Of a stretch of 64,000 nucleotides of DNA, positions 51,957 to 62,500 are shown piece after piece. Location: the NCBI GenBank assembly GCA_022760475.1, contig JALEFZ010000088.1, positions 248,001 to 312,000 on the forward strand, read 5' to 3'. The stretch's first letter is position 1. Every line of letters starts with the position of its first letter. The notes under the pieces were generated by a model, which saw only the letters and a list, made by a program, of their open reading frames with translations, had not been told where the DNA came from and made no database searches. A program made the position numbers and the translations under genes. Source of the stretch: Bacteroidia bacterium. GTDB lineage: Bacteria > Bacteroidota > Bacteroidia > J057.

Positions 51957-52490
51957 TTAGGTGGTAGGTGATTTTCTGGAAGCCCTTCTTGCCAAGAATG
52001 CTGCTCCTACCAGGGCGAGGAGGAGCAAGACCGACATAAACTCGAAGGGCAACAGGTATGTTGAAAGGTTCAAGGCACCAATCTGCTCTACATTGGGTGG
52101 AAGCTCGCCTGTCTTGTCGCTGTTTTCGATCCATCCAGGAAGATTGTTGTGAAACCCTCTCCAGAGGTAGATCAGACCAAGAAAGATCGTACCTCCCAGC
52201 ATAATGGAAGGTAGAAGATTTTCGACGGGACTTTCTGCTTCTGGAGATCCTTCTCTTTGGGTCAGCATGATCCCAAACATGATGATGACCAAAATTCCTC
52301 CTACGTAGACAATCAATTGAGCCACTGCCAGGAATTCAGCTCCCAGAAATACATACATCGCAGCTACTCCCAGTAGCACCGTAAACAAAAGGAAAGCTGC
52401 CTGTATCAACTTCTTCGTCAGAAGCATCCAGACAAGGCCTACGGCCATGATTCCTAAAAAGGCATAAAATGCAATGAGTGTCTCAAGCAT
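51957..52490 (-). CDS. nuoJ: NADH-quinone oxidoreductase subunit J
   Basis: The 177-residue membrane protein has five hydrophobic segments and the NuoJ signature AEFLAVAQLIVYVGGILVIIMFGIML, which includes the third-helix pi-bulge region. A polar loop follows and the last helix is SVLLLLALVGAAFLAR. It is a subunit of complex I's membrane arm. In most genomes it is flanked by nuoI and nuoK; here neither is in the window, since xerD lies downstream and a SUKH gene lies divergently upstream. Confidence 0.9.
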   Translation of the reverse strand: MLETLIAFYAFLGIMAVGLVWMLLTKKLIQAAFLLFTVLLGVAAMYVFLGAEFLAVAQLIVYVGGILVIIMFGIMLTQREGSPEAESPVENLLPSIMLGGTIFLGLIYLWRGFHNNLPGWIENSDKTGELPPNVEQIGALNLSTYLLPFEFMSVLLLLALVGAAFLARRASRKSPTT

Positions 52491-52584
52491 TGGATAAAGT
52501 TAGGGATTTTTGTGTAATGGAATCCTTCAGAAGAAAATCATTTATAGCACAGCAATATATCCTTTCTAACTATTAACTTTAGAT

Positions 52585-53391
52585 ATGCTACAATCAATGG
52601 ATACAAGGATTGAAATTCTGAAGCAGGAGGTGAGTGCTATAAATGAATTCCTCGAATCCGGGGTTTATATGGAAAATTCCACGCTGAACTCACCCTTCCT
52701 TCCGCCAGTTTCATTGGAGAAGGTAACCCAATTTGAAAAAAAGCATACTATCCAACTTCCGGATGCTTATAGAAGGTTCATTACGGAGGTAGCTGATGGG
52801 GGAATAGGGCTTCTTTCTCTATTTACCCAAAAAGATGAGATGGAACCCACCAGGGTTTGGGCTCGCTTGGAAAAAGAATTTCCTTACTCCGAAAAGGTAA
52901 ACTTGTACGATGAGTTGGGACGATTACCCTTGAAGAATAATGATTATGATGTTTTTAAAAATATCTACAAAAATACGCCTGAGTTCTTCTCTGACTTTCT
53001 TGACTTAAAGGCTTTTAAAGAGGACTTCAAAAGTAAATACGCAGCCTTACATAGCAGGCAATTGGCTTTGTTTGAAGGCGAATACTTCTTTCAGGGAGAG
53101 CATTTTTACAAAGAGTTGTATGAAAAGATTGTAGATCAATACCCATTTTTACCCTTTCACTATAATGGAATCCTTGTGGTAAATGACTATGGTTGTGCGA
53201 TTTATGCTTGCCTTGTGGTAAGTGGGAAGGCAAGGGGAGAAATTTGGGAAATAGACATGAATGGACCAGATTTTAGCCCAAACTTTAGAAGTGACGGAAA
53301 AAGAATGATTAGCTACCTGGATTTAGTAGAGAATACCATTCAATTCTTAAAGAATCATGTAAACAGGGGCTGGGAGAAGTATGAATTCTAG
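52585..53391 (+). CDS. SMI1/KNR4 (SUKH) family protein
   Basis: The 268-residue cytoplasmic protein has the SUKH fold pattern: FEKKHTIQLPDAYRRFITEVADGGIGL near residues 49-75, and FHYNGILVVNDYGCAIYACLVV further on, followed by GEIWEIDMNG. SUKH proteins often serve as immunity proteins against contact-dependent or polymorphic toxins, but standalone copies also occur. No toxin gene is adjacent. An alternative start is Met5. It is divergent from nuoJ. Confidence 0.8.
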   Translation: MLQSMDTRIEILKQEVSAINEFLESGVYMENSTLNSPFLPPVSLEKVTQFEKKHTIQLPDAYRRFITEVADGGIGLLSLFTQKDEMEPTRVWARLEKEFPYSEKVNLYDELGRLPLKNNDYDVFKNIYKNTPEFFSDFLDLKAFKEDFKSKYAALHSRQLALFEGEYFFQGEHFYKELYEKIVDQYPFLPFHYNGILVVNDYGCAIYACLVVSGKARGEIWEIDMNGPDFSPNFRSDGKRMISYLDLVENTIQFLKNHVNRGWEKYEF

Positions 53392-53463
53392 TTGACATCT
53401 CAGCTTTTTATCCAAACACCTAATGGGTAAAATTTCGTATGTTATCCTAAAGGACTCAGACAA

Positions 53464-55794
53464 ATGCAAACCATAGATTTAACCCAAAAACCTCAAGACC
53501 TCAACCCCAACATCCTGGCTTTTTTGCCTGTCTTGTACATGGCATGGTCAGACGAAGTACTCACCCCCGGGGAAATCAGGCTGATAGAACAAAAAATCGC
53601 ACGCTTGGAAGGCATCGATGAAGATGAACGCGGATGGTTGCAGTCCAAACTTGATCCCCAAAATCCCCCCACTCCACAGGAATTCAAACGTTGGCTCCAC
53701 ATCGTGGAGGAGGGCCTTCCACAACTGCCTGAGCAAAGTAAGGTAGACCTGATGGTATTAAGTAAGGCCATTGCTACCCTTGGCGTCTCGTTTTCAGAAG
53801 AAAAATACAAAGGAATAGAGGCTGAGGAAGCCTTACGTGAAATCGAAGAGGCTGCTGGCTGGAAATCCGATGAGGCCATCAAGGACATTTTCCTTGATAA
53901 CCAAACTTCAAAAAAAGTCGAGCCTTACGAAATTCAATTTGATCCGAGGATACTGGAAGAAATACTGGACGGACCTTATCGTGAAATTCGCCAAAGAATG
54001 AGGGCCTTACTTTCTGACCCATTTTTCTCCTACGAAAAAATCAGCAGGGTAAAGGAAGAGTACCGAGAGCTTGTTCTGGAATGGCTGAAAGAATTGGCGA
54101 GCAGAGGGTTGGGTTCGCTTGCATTTCCTGAGGCCTACGGCGGTAAAAATGACATGGGAGCCTACATTGCTGTTTTTGAAATGCTTGGGCATCATGACAT
54201 GAGTCTTCAGGTGAAATTCGGGGTTCAATTCGGTTTGTTTGCGGGAAGCATTCTGGGATTAGGGACTGAAAGTCATCACAAGACATACTTGCCCGGGGCT
54301 GGAACTGTGAACATTCCAGGTTGCTTCGCCATGACAGAGGCTGGACATGGTTCCAATGTCCGAGACCTTGAAACAACTGCTACCTACGATCCTGAGGCTG
54401 GAGAATTTATCATTCACACTCCCCATTATCATGCGCATAAAGAGTACATAGGCAATGCCGCTGCTCACGCAAGATTGGCGGTAGTATTTGCCCAACTACA
54501 TACACAAGGAGAATCTTTTGGCGTACATGCCTTTGTTGTTCCTGTTAGAGATGAGGACTGTAAGGTGCTCCCTGGCGTTACCATTGGAGATACTGGGCAG
54601 AAATTGGGGTTAAATGGTGTGGACAACGGCAGGCTTTGGTTCAATCAGGTAAGGATTCCAAGGAAGAATTTATTGGATCGTTTTGGGCAGGTCAGAGAAG
54701 ATGGTACCTATTTCAGTCCAATTCCTAGTGAAGGAAGGCGTTTCTTTACGATGTTGAGTACACTTGTAGGGGGAAGAGTCGCCGTTCCGGTTGGTGGCTT
54801 GAGTGCTGCCAAGTCAGGCCTCTCTATTGCTTTGAGGTACGCAGCCAAGCGAAGGCAATTTGGCCGAGCAGGAGAAGAGGAGATGCCAATTCTGGAGTAT
54901 CCTACCCATCAATTAAGGCTGATTCCGAGGCTTGCCAAGACCTATGCCTTACATTTTGGCCATCGCTTCATGATAGACAAATACATCAATCATACCGAAG
55001 AGGAAGCAAGGGAGATTGAGGCCCTGGCCGCAGGTTTAAAAGCGGTTTCAACCTGGCATACCACAGATACCCTGCAGGAATGTCGAGAGGCAACAGGAGG
55101 GCAGGGCTACCTGGCTGTAAACCGTTTTGCGGATATGAAGGCCGACTCAGATATTTACACCACCTTTGAAGGAGATAATTATGTGTTGCTTCAGTTGGTG
55201 GCCAAGTCTCAATTGTCAAATTTCAGGGCAGGATTCCGCTCGCTAAACTTTTTTGGTATCCTAAATACCCTGGCCAATAGGGCCGCCCAGACATTGGTAG
55301 ATAAGAACCCTCTTGCCAAATCAAAGGCTAATCCCGAATACCTTCGCAGTGCCGACTTCCAATTAGAAGCCTTCAAAGATCGTGAAAATGACATAGTTTG
55401 GAAGACTGCCAGGGAGATGAAGCGTTTGATAGATGGAGGAATGGATTCCTTTGATGCCTTCCTGGAGGTGCAACCTGCCTTATTGGAGATGGCCAAGGCC
55501 TACATCCATCGGGTAGTGATAGAACAATTTATTTTGGCTGTTCAGGCGGTGGATGATCCTGCCACAAAAGCCATACTTGACAAACTCAGGGCACTTTATG
55601 GCTTGAGTGAATTGGCTGAAAGTAGAGGCTGGTACCTTGAAGAAGGTTATTTTGATGGAGGTAAGGCGAAGGCGATAAAAGAGGAAGTCATTGTTTTATG
55701 TAAGGAAATCAAACCCCAGGTTGTAGGGCTGGTAGATGCTTTTGGCATCCCTGATGCCTTGTTGGCTGCCCCAATCATATTGGGAGTGAAATAA
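53464..55794 (+). CDS. Acyl-CoA dehydrogenase/oxidase-like protein with N-terminal TerB-like domain
   Basis: The 776-residue flavoprotein has an extra N-terminal domain of about 130 residues whose LPVLYMAWSDEVLTPGEI segment resembles TerB-like domains. The ACAD core follows: CFAMTEAGHGSNVRDLETTA at about 283-302 resembles the peroxisomal acyl-CoA oxidase motif more than bacterial FadE. GLNGVDNGRLWFNQVRIPR and the C-terminal helical domain complete it. It presumably introduces the first double bond into acyl-CoAs, passing electrons to oxygen or to an electron-transfer flavoprotein; which is undetermined. It is monocistronic by spacing. Confidence 0.82.
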   Translation: MQTIDLTQKPQDLNPNILAFLPVLYMAWSDEVLTPGEIRLIEQKIARLEGIDEDERGWLQSKLDPQNPPTPQEFKRWLHIVEEGLPQLPEQSKVDLMVLSKAIATLGVSFSEEKYKGIEAEEALREIEEAAGWKSDEAIKDIFLDNQTSKKVEPYEIQFDPRILEEILDGPYREIRQRMRALLSDPFFSYEKISRVKEEYRELVLEWLKELASRGLGSLAFPEAYGGKNDMGAYIAVFEMLGHHDMSLQVKFGVQFGLFAGSILGLGTESHHKTYLPGAGTVNIPGCFAMTEAGHGSNVRDLETTATYDPEAGEFIIHTPHYHAHKEYIGNAAAHARLAVVFAQLHTQGESFGVHAFVVPVRDEDCKVLPGVTIGDTGQKLGLNGVDNGRLWFNQVRIPRKNLLDRFGQVREDGTYFSPIPSEGRRFFTMLSTLVGGRVAVPVGGLSAAKSGLSIALRYAAKRRQFGRAGEEEMPILEYPTHQLRLIPRLAKTYALHFGHRFMIDKYINHTEEEAREIEALAAGLKAVSTWHTTDTLQECREATGGQGYLAVNRFADMKADSDIYTTFEGDNYVLLQLVAKSQLSNFRAGFRSLNFFGILNTLANRAAQTLVDKNPLAKSKANPEYLRSADFQLEAFKDRENDIVWKTAREMKRLIDGGMDSFDAFLEVQPALLEMAKAYIHRVVIEQFILAVQAVDDPATKAILDKLRALYGLSELAESRGWYLEEGYFDGGKAKAIKEEVIVLCKEIKPQVVGLVDAFGIPDALLAAPIILGVK

Positions 55795-55885
55795 AAAGCC
55801 AAATAAATTTATTCAATCCAATAATCTGTCAGATTTAGAATTGTCAATTGTTCGTACATTCTTTAATTTGGTAGAAAGTACCCCT

Positions 55886-58234
55886 ATGGCTAAGTATTTT
55901 CCTTTTCAATATAAAGTTGTTTCGATATTATGGATTTTATTTTTTCTAACTAGTCAAAGCTATTCTCAGGATCCAACTGATGATAGCACCAAATACAACT
56001 TCATTCTACAAGAAGCTACTCAATTAAGTTCCAAAAACTTCATTGAGAAATCTGACTCTTTGTTGAAAGTTGTATGGCCATTTTTCGAAGAGAATAAGGA
56101 TTACCAGACCCAGATTGAAATTTTAAACATTGAGGCGAGCAATCATCTTCGGTCTAATCGATTGCAGGAGGGCTTATCTTCCTTGGGAAAAGCTTTGAAA
56201 ATATGCCAGGACCATAAACTCGGAGAACAGGAAATTAGTGTAAGGGCAAATATGTCCAACCTTTATTTTAATGCTCGCCAACCTCAAAAATCCCTTGAAC
56301 AATCGAAATTGGCTATCGAGTTGATGGAGGATCATGAGGTCAGTCCTTCATTGAGGGCCAAAGTTTTTTACAGCACAGCAGGTGTAAAAATGGTATCTGG
56401 CGAATTTGGCGAGGCTAAATCATACTTGAGAGAGGCCAATAAAGCCTGGAAGGAAGGAGAGGAATGGAGGGCCTACGCTGTTGGCATAAATGGAATGGGG
56501 GTGATTTGCAGAAATCTAGGTCAACTTGATTCTGCCAAAATATTCTATGAAATGTCTGAGCAGATTTTTCTAGAACATTCTCTTGGAATGGCTCATCTTT
56601 TATTTGATCCTGTTCACAATCAAGCTACACTTGCCCTTCAACAAGGCCAACTGGAAGCAAGCCTTTCATTAAGTAGGAGGGCAATGGAATTTGCCCGAGA
56701 AGTGGATAATCCCTCATGGCAGGCGGTTATCTATAGGGAGCTCGGAGAAATATATGGCCAAATGGCAGACCTTGAGCAATCAGAACTTTCTTTAAAGAAG
56801 TCAATTGAAATCCTTGAAAAATTAAATCGACCCAGAGAACTGGGAAAAACATACCAGTTTTATTCGGTCTTGAATAAAAGACAAGAAAATTGGGATGAAG
56901 CACTCAAATGGCTTAATAAATCATCAAAAGTGTTCAATTATAATCCCCAAGAACAATTTGTCCCTTATGCATCCTTTATTGAAAAAAGGGCAGTGATATA
57001 TTTGAAAAAAGGCCAACATGAATCTGCACTCAAAGATTTACGTGAGGGATGGGAGCTTTCAAATAAACTCAATTTTCCCTTATGGCAGGTCGCCTTTTCT
57101 ACTGGATTGGCTGAAGTATTTGAAAGCCAATCTCAATATGATTCTGCACAACATTACGCATTAAATTCTGTCCGTATTGCCGACGAAAAAGGATATATCC
57201 TTGAGAAAAATGGAGCTTATGATGTGTTATTTGCTGTCCTGCCCAAAGTAGGAGCTTATGAAAAGGCTTTCCAGTTGAGCCAACAACAAATGGCAGAAAA
57301 AGACAGCATTTTTGAGGCAGATTTACAAAAAACCTTATCAAAAGAGCGGGTCAAACAAAACCTTGAATTTGCTAAGGAAAATCAAGAAAGAGCGGAAGCC
57401 AACGCTGCCCTTCTTCAAACACGAAATAATTTATTTCTGGGATTAATCGCAGCGCTGGCAGTAATATTGATTGGAGGTGGCTACTTTTTCCTTCGCTTGC
57501 GGCAGAATTCCAAACAAATATCTAGTCAAAATCAAGAGTTGACCTACTTGAATCAAACCAAAGACCACTTCTTTGGCATCATTGCCCATGATTTGCGAAG
57601 TCCATTGGTAGCTTTTGAAGGTTTGGGAAAACAAATCAACCATTATTTGGGAAGAAAGAGTTATGACAAGATCCAGCAATTGGGAGGAAGGGTGGATGAA
57701 ATTTCTCAACGACTGAATGTTCTTCTGGACAACCTGCTTAATTGGGCATTGCTTCAGACGGGAACTATTCCCTATCATCCTGAAAAGGTGAGATTCAGTG
57801 AGGTCGTAGAGGATATTTTTGAGGTATTCCAACATAATGCTGATGCCAAACGTATTCAATTGGTATCAGAAGTAGATCCAACGATAGAGCTTTATGCAGA
57901 TGGAAATGCGTTGAATGCAATTCTACGCAACCTCATAGGCAATGCCCTGAAATTCACCCCTGAAGAGGGGAGGGTAAGTGTCGGCTCCGAAATCAAAAAT
58001 GGCAAGGCCTATATTTCGGTCAATGATACGGGTACAGGAATTTCAGCGGAGAAAATGGAAAAACTCTTTTCCTTGGACAGGAAAAGTGAAAAAGGTACTT
58101 CCGGCGAAAAGGGTACAGGCTTGGGGCTAATTTTGACCAAGGATTTGGTTGAACTAAACAAGGGGGATTTAGAAATAAGGAGCAAGGTAGGTGAAGGGTC
58201 TTCATTTATTTTTGATTTACCTCTAGTCGCTTAA
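55886..58234 (+). CDS. TPR-containing sensor histidine kinase
   Basis: The 782-residue protein has a signal peptide (WILFFLTSQSYSQ), six or more TPR motifs in the periplasm (about 60-440), a coiled linker, a TM at about 512-530, then HisKA with His568 in IIAHDLRSP and HATPase_c with NLIGNALKFTPEEG (N box), NDTGTGIS (G1) and GTGLGL (G2). Periplasmic TPRs would bind a protein or peptide signal. The ATG at 55886 gives the signal peptide; an upstream TTG at 55841 does not. The response regulator gene follows after 9 bp. Confidence 0.87.
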   Translation: MAKYFPFQYKVVSILWILFFLTSQSYSQDPTDDSTKYNFILQEATQLSSKNFIEKSDSLLKVVWPFFEENKDYQTQIEILNIEASNHLRSNRLQEGLSSLGKALKICQDHKLGEQEISVRANMSNLYFNARQPQKSLEQSKLAIELMEDHEVSPSLRAKVFYSTAGVKMVSGEFGEAKSYLREANKAWKEGEEWRAYAVGINGMGVICRNLGQLDSAKIFYEMSEQIFLEHSLGMAHLLFDPVHNQATLALQQGQLEASLSLSRRAMEFAREVDNPSWQAVIYRELGEIYGQMADLEQSELSLKKSIEILEKLNRPRELGKTYQFYSVLNKRQENWDEALKWLNKSSKVFNYNPQEQFVPYASFIEKRAVIYLKKGQHESALKDLREGWELSNKLNFPLWQVAFSTGLAEVFESQSQYDSAQHYALNSVRIADEKGYILEKNGAYDVLFAVLPKVGAYEKAFQLSQQQMAEKDSIFEADLQKTLSKERVKQNLEFAKENQERAEANAALLQTRNNLFLGLIAALAVILIGGGYFFLRLRQNSKQISSQNQELTYLNQTKDHFFGIIAHDLRSPLVAFEGLGKQINHYLGRKSYDKIQQLGGRVDEISQRLNVLLDNLLNWALLQTGTIPYHPEKVRFSEVVEDIFEVFQHNADAKRIQLVSEVDPTIELYADGNALNAILRNLIGNALKFTPEEGRVSVGSEIKNGKAYISVNDTGTGISAEKMEKLFSLDRKSEKGTSGEKGTGLGLILTKDLVELNKGDLEIRSKVGEGSSFIFDLPLVA

Positions 58235-58243
58235 ATTTGTTTT

Positions 58244-58984
58244 ATGGCCAAGATAAGTATCCTCATTGTTGAAGATGAGCCTTTATACGCTGACTTACTT
58301 CAAATTCAGGTTGAAGAGATGGGGTATGAACCTTCAGGAATTGCGGACAATGCCCTTGATGGCATGAGCCTTTTTCATGAAAAACAGCCTGACTTGATCC
58401 TGATGGATATAAACCTTGCTGATGGCGGCAATGGAATTACACTTGCTACCAAGATCCAGTCGATCAGACCTACACCCATCATTTTTATTACCTCCTTGGT
58501 TGATGATGACACCTTTCAAAAAGCCGCCAAAACCCTTCCTGTAGCCTATCTTGAAAAACCTGTTCGTGTCAGGAAATTGCAGCGTACCATTGAATTGGTG
58601 GTATCTCGCCTTGGTTTGGGTAATGAGGACAACAACAAGGATTGGGGAAAGGATTTACTCATTCAGGACCGATTTTTTGTCAAGGTTCGAAATCGATTGG
58701 AAAAAGTAGAGGTCAAAAGCATTGATTATGTCGAGGTGGAGAACAGGTATTGTTCCCTCTTTACGGATCACAGGAAATATGTGGTCCGAATGGCTTTACA
58801 AGACCTCGCTAATAAGTTGCCACAGCATCTATTCATGCAGACTCATCGAAGTTTCATGGTCAACCTTGAGAAAGTGAACTCGCTTGATCTTGGGGAGGGC
58901 TTACTTTATGTAGGTGAGAAGGGAGTTCCCTTAGGTAAGACCTACAAAGACTCTGTGATGAAAAGGCTGAATTATTTGGCTTGA
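58244..58984 (+). CDS. LytTR-family response regulator
   Basis: The 246-residue regulator has a receiver domain with acidic residues in ILIVEDEP and the phospho-acceptor Asp in LILMDINLADG (about residue 50), Lys in EKPVRVRKL, and a C-terminal LytTR DNA-binding domain (IDYVEVENRYC, FMQTHRSFMVNLEKV). It is 9 bp after the kinase gene and surely its partner. The set of regulated genes cannot be inferred from the neighbours. Confidence 0.93.
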   Translation: MAKISILIVEDEPLYADLLQIQVEEMGYEPSGIADNALDGMSLFHEKQPDLILMDINLADGGNGITLATKIQSIRPTPIIFITSLVDDDTFQKAAKTLPVAYLEKPVRVRKLQRTIELVVSRLGLGNEDNNKDWGKDLLIQDRFFVKVRNRLEKVEVKSIDYVEVENRYCSLFTDHRKYVVRMALQDLANKLPQHLFMQTHRSFMVNLEKVNSLDLGEGLLYVGEKGVPLGKTYKDSVMKRLNYLA

Positions 58985-59040
58985 AAAATTTTTATAATGT
59001 GAGATGGGCTTTATTTGGAAATATGATTATTGTTTATTTT

Positions 59041-59057
59041 TAACCCTGTCAGGGTTA
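59041..59057. repeat. Half copy of the dispersed palindromic repeat
   Basis: A 17-base sequence, self-complementary apart from its central base, has the same CCCTGTCAGGG core and flanking TTA as the full copies at 40361-40398 and 63770-63799, without the second unit. It lies between the response regulator and ankyrin genes. Confidence 0.8.
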
Positions 59058-59104
59058 TCCGTATTTGACCAACAAAGTTTAAAAAGACTCAAAAAATTGA
59101 CATC

Positions 59105-59404
59105 ATGGGAGGAGATTGGAAAGAAATGTTTCAAGCAGCCTTCACAGGCGATCTCGAATTGGTAAAGTTTCATATCAAAATGGGAGTGGATCCCAATTAT
59201 CAGCATCCGGAGTTCTTGACAACGGCTTTGATCGAAGCCGCACAATATGGGCAGGCGGAGATTGTAGCTTATCTACTCGAAAATGGAGCTGATCCCAGCA
59301 TTAAATCCGTTTTTGGAGGAGATACAGCACTTTCTGTTGCCAAAGCATTTAAGAAAAAGGAGGTCATCAAAGTGCTTGAAGCCCATTCCAGGAAAAAAGA
59401 TTGA
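59105..59404 (+). CDS. Small ankyrin-repeat protein
   Basis: The 99-residue cytoplasmic protein contains about two and a half ankyrin repeats (FTGDLELVKFHIKMGVDPN, AAQYGQAEIVAYLLENGADP, then a degenerate copy). Such short proteins mediate protein-protein contacts. No neighbour suggests a partner. It starts 120 bp after the response regulator and has its own spacer. Confidence 0.75.
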   Translation: MGGDWKEMFQAAFTGDLELVKFHIKMGVDPNYQHPEFLTTALIEAAQYGQAEIVAYLLENGADPSIKSVFGGDTALSVAKAFKKKEVIKVLEAHSRKKD

Positions 59405-59510
59405 ACTTTTTCCAAGAAAAAGGTACAGGATTTGATAAGCAATATTTCCAAAACCCAAAGGATGAATTTGGGGACATTTTGACTTATCATTCTTTACCAT
59501 TTCTCTTAAC

Positions 59511-62500
59511 ATGAAAAGACTCCTCCTGGCTACCGCATTCCTGCTGGCTTCCATGATTCTAGAGGCCCAGGTCAATCTCCTTTCAGAAGATTTTTCCGGT
59601 ACCACTGGTACCACCCCACCCACCGGATGGATACAAGACGTAATCACCGGAGACCCAAATGTAGATTTGTGGTCATTTGCAAATCCTGGTATGCGTGCAC
59701 TGACAGCCCCCTTCAGTAGCCCCGTAGCGATTTTCGACAGCGATAATTATTCCAACAACAGCCAAGCCGAAGATGTAGCACTTGAATCTCCCCAATTCAG
59801 TACACTCGGCCAAAACACTGTTTTTCTGGAGTTTGATCATTATTTCCGAGCATTGATGCCTTCCGCTTACCATGTAGAGGTATTTAATGGGAGCTCCTGG
59901 GTAAGTGTCCTGAGTGGGACGGCAGAGACTGCGAATCCAGAGCATGAATTGATCAATGTTTCAGCACAAATAGCCAACATCCCAAACGCTGCCATCCGTT
60001 TTCGTTATGAAGGAAACTATACTTGGTATTGGATCATTGATAATATCTCAGTCTTCTCGGCAGGTAATACAGACATTAGGGTTTCTGCCATAGACAGCCT
60101 GAATAGCAGTTGCTCCTTTGCTACCAATGAAAAAGTGAGTGTGCAAATTGAGAATTTAGGGACTTCTGCACAGTCCTCCTTTGATCTCGCTTTTTCCCTC
60201 AATGGAGCAGCGGCTGTCATCGAAAGCTATAATGGACCTGCCATTTTACCAGGAGCTACAGGAACATACACTTTTAGCAATACAATCGACCTAAGCCTTG
60301 CAGGAACTTATAATTTGAAGGCATATACCATCCTCACAGGAGATGCCAATAACTCGAACGATACCACCTCCAACGGATTCCAAAACCTGGGTTCGACCCC
60401 TAATTCCTTGCCATATTTTGAGAATTTTGACTCTTTTACCACAGGAACTACAGGAGTATTAGTTAATGGTTGGACAAATGTTGGAGACTATGACTGGTGG
60501 GCCAATTCAGGAACGACTCCTACAAGTACTACAGGACCTTCCGGGGACAATACTTCGGGAACCGGGATCTACTTGTATACGGAAGCGACTTCTCAAGCTT
60601 CGGGAGATCACTTTATTTTAAGGTCTCCCTGTATTGATTTGAGCGCGAATGCTTTCCTGAGCTATCACTATCATATGTTTGGGCCAGATATGGGCAGCCT
60701 GGAAGTATTTGTTGTGGCAAATGGAGTCAGAACAAGGATTGATTCTATTGGTGGCCAGCAGCAGAGCAATAATTCTGACCTATGGAGGGAATCAATCATT
60801 GATTTAGCCTCATTTAATGGTGAGACCATTCTATTGGAATTCCAAGCGACTATTGGTGGAGGCTTCGACAGTGATTTTGCCATAGATGATGTGTCTGTCT
60901 TTATACCCAGCGGGAAGGATTTGGCAATAACTTCACGTCTAATCCCTCAGGATAGTGTAGATTGCTTTACCGCTATGGAGACGGTTGCCATCGCAATCAC
61001 AAACAATGGTGCTGATACCCTGGATTTCTCCATCGATTCAGTCCTTTTGAATTTAATCCTGGCGGGATCGAATACCGGGGCTTACCCCATGAACCTCAAC
61101 TCAGGGAAATTGGCTCCCCTTCAGCAAATGCAACTTGATTTTACCGGAGTTGACTTATCTAATCCAGGAATTACCTCATTGAGGACTGGATTTGCCCTGG
61201 CAGGAGACGTTCAGCCTACAAATGACAGCATCAGATTTGAACTTCAAACAATACCTCCATTTGCCATCCCATTTTTTGAAAACTTTGACGGATTTACAGT
61301 GGATACATTTGGCGTATTCCCGACTGGATGGAGAAATCTTACAACTGCCTCAAGAATCTGGTTTGCCAATAATGGCAATACCATTACGCCTCAGACGGGT
61401 CCAAATGGTGATCATACCACTGGAAATGGAGTGTATTTGTATACAGAGGCTACTTTACCCGCCATTGAAGGTGATATTTTTAGGCTTCAAAGTCCTTGTG
61501 TAGACCTTAGCAGTGCTTCTATCCCCGAGCTTTCCTACTACTATCACATGTTTGGGGCGGGAATTGGTAGGTTAGATGTCTTCCTTTTGGCTAATGGGAT
61601 AGCAACTCAAATCGATTCAATTGTAGGGCAGCAACAGAGTAGCAGTTTTGATCCATTTGACAAAAGGATAGTGGATCTGAGCAGCTTTAGTGGAATAATC
61701 AGAATAGAGTTCCGAGCAACTCGAGGACCTTCTGTCTTGGGAGACATTGCCATTGATGACATTGTGATCAGAGATGCAAGCAGGCCAGATTTGGCTTTGG
61801 TTAATGCCTTTAATGCCAATGGTCCTTTTGATTTTGGTTGCTTTAGCAATTCTGAAGCCTTTTCAGTAGAGGTTAAAAATAATGGAGATACCCTGGACCT
61901 TGCCATGAATCCAGCCAAGATTCTCATAAAAGGAAATGGGGCCAATAGTATCCTTGATTCGATTATCCTTAATGCAGGTTTTTTCCTGGCAGGCGAAAGC
62001 AGAACATTGACTTTCAATAACCTTAATCTTGGGATAGCAGGAAATACTGATTTACAGTTTACTGTAAGTACAAGCATTGATCCTGTTCGGGGGAATGATA
62101 GCCTGAAATTGAATGTGCTTACTCAAGGCCAAGTGTCTGCCTTTCCTTACTCAGAAAACTTTGACAATGGAAATGGAGGCTTTGCAGCAGGAGGTGAGCG
62201 TTCTTCATGGGCATTGGGTATGCCAGATAAAACAGTAATCAGAGGTACCACTTCTGGTAGCGCTGCGTGGACGACGGGCGGATTGGGAACATCAAGCTAT
62301 AATATAAATGAAAACTCTGCAGTCTACAGTCCATGTTTTGACTTTAGAAATGCACCAGGAAATCTTCATGTATTATTTTCTTATTGGATCAATGCTGAAA
62401 CCAATTTTGATGGGGCAGTCATGCAAACTTCGATCGATTCCGGTCAGACCTGGCAGAATGTCGGAATGAATGGAGATCCCAACAATTGGTATAACAGCAA

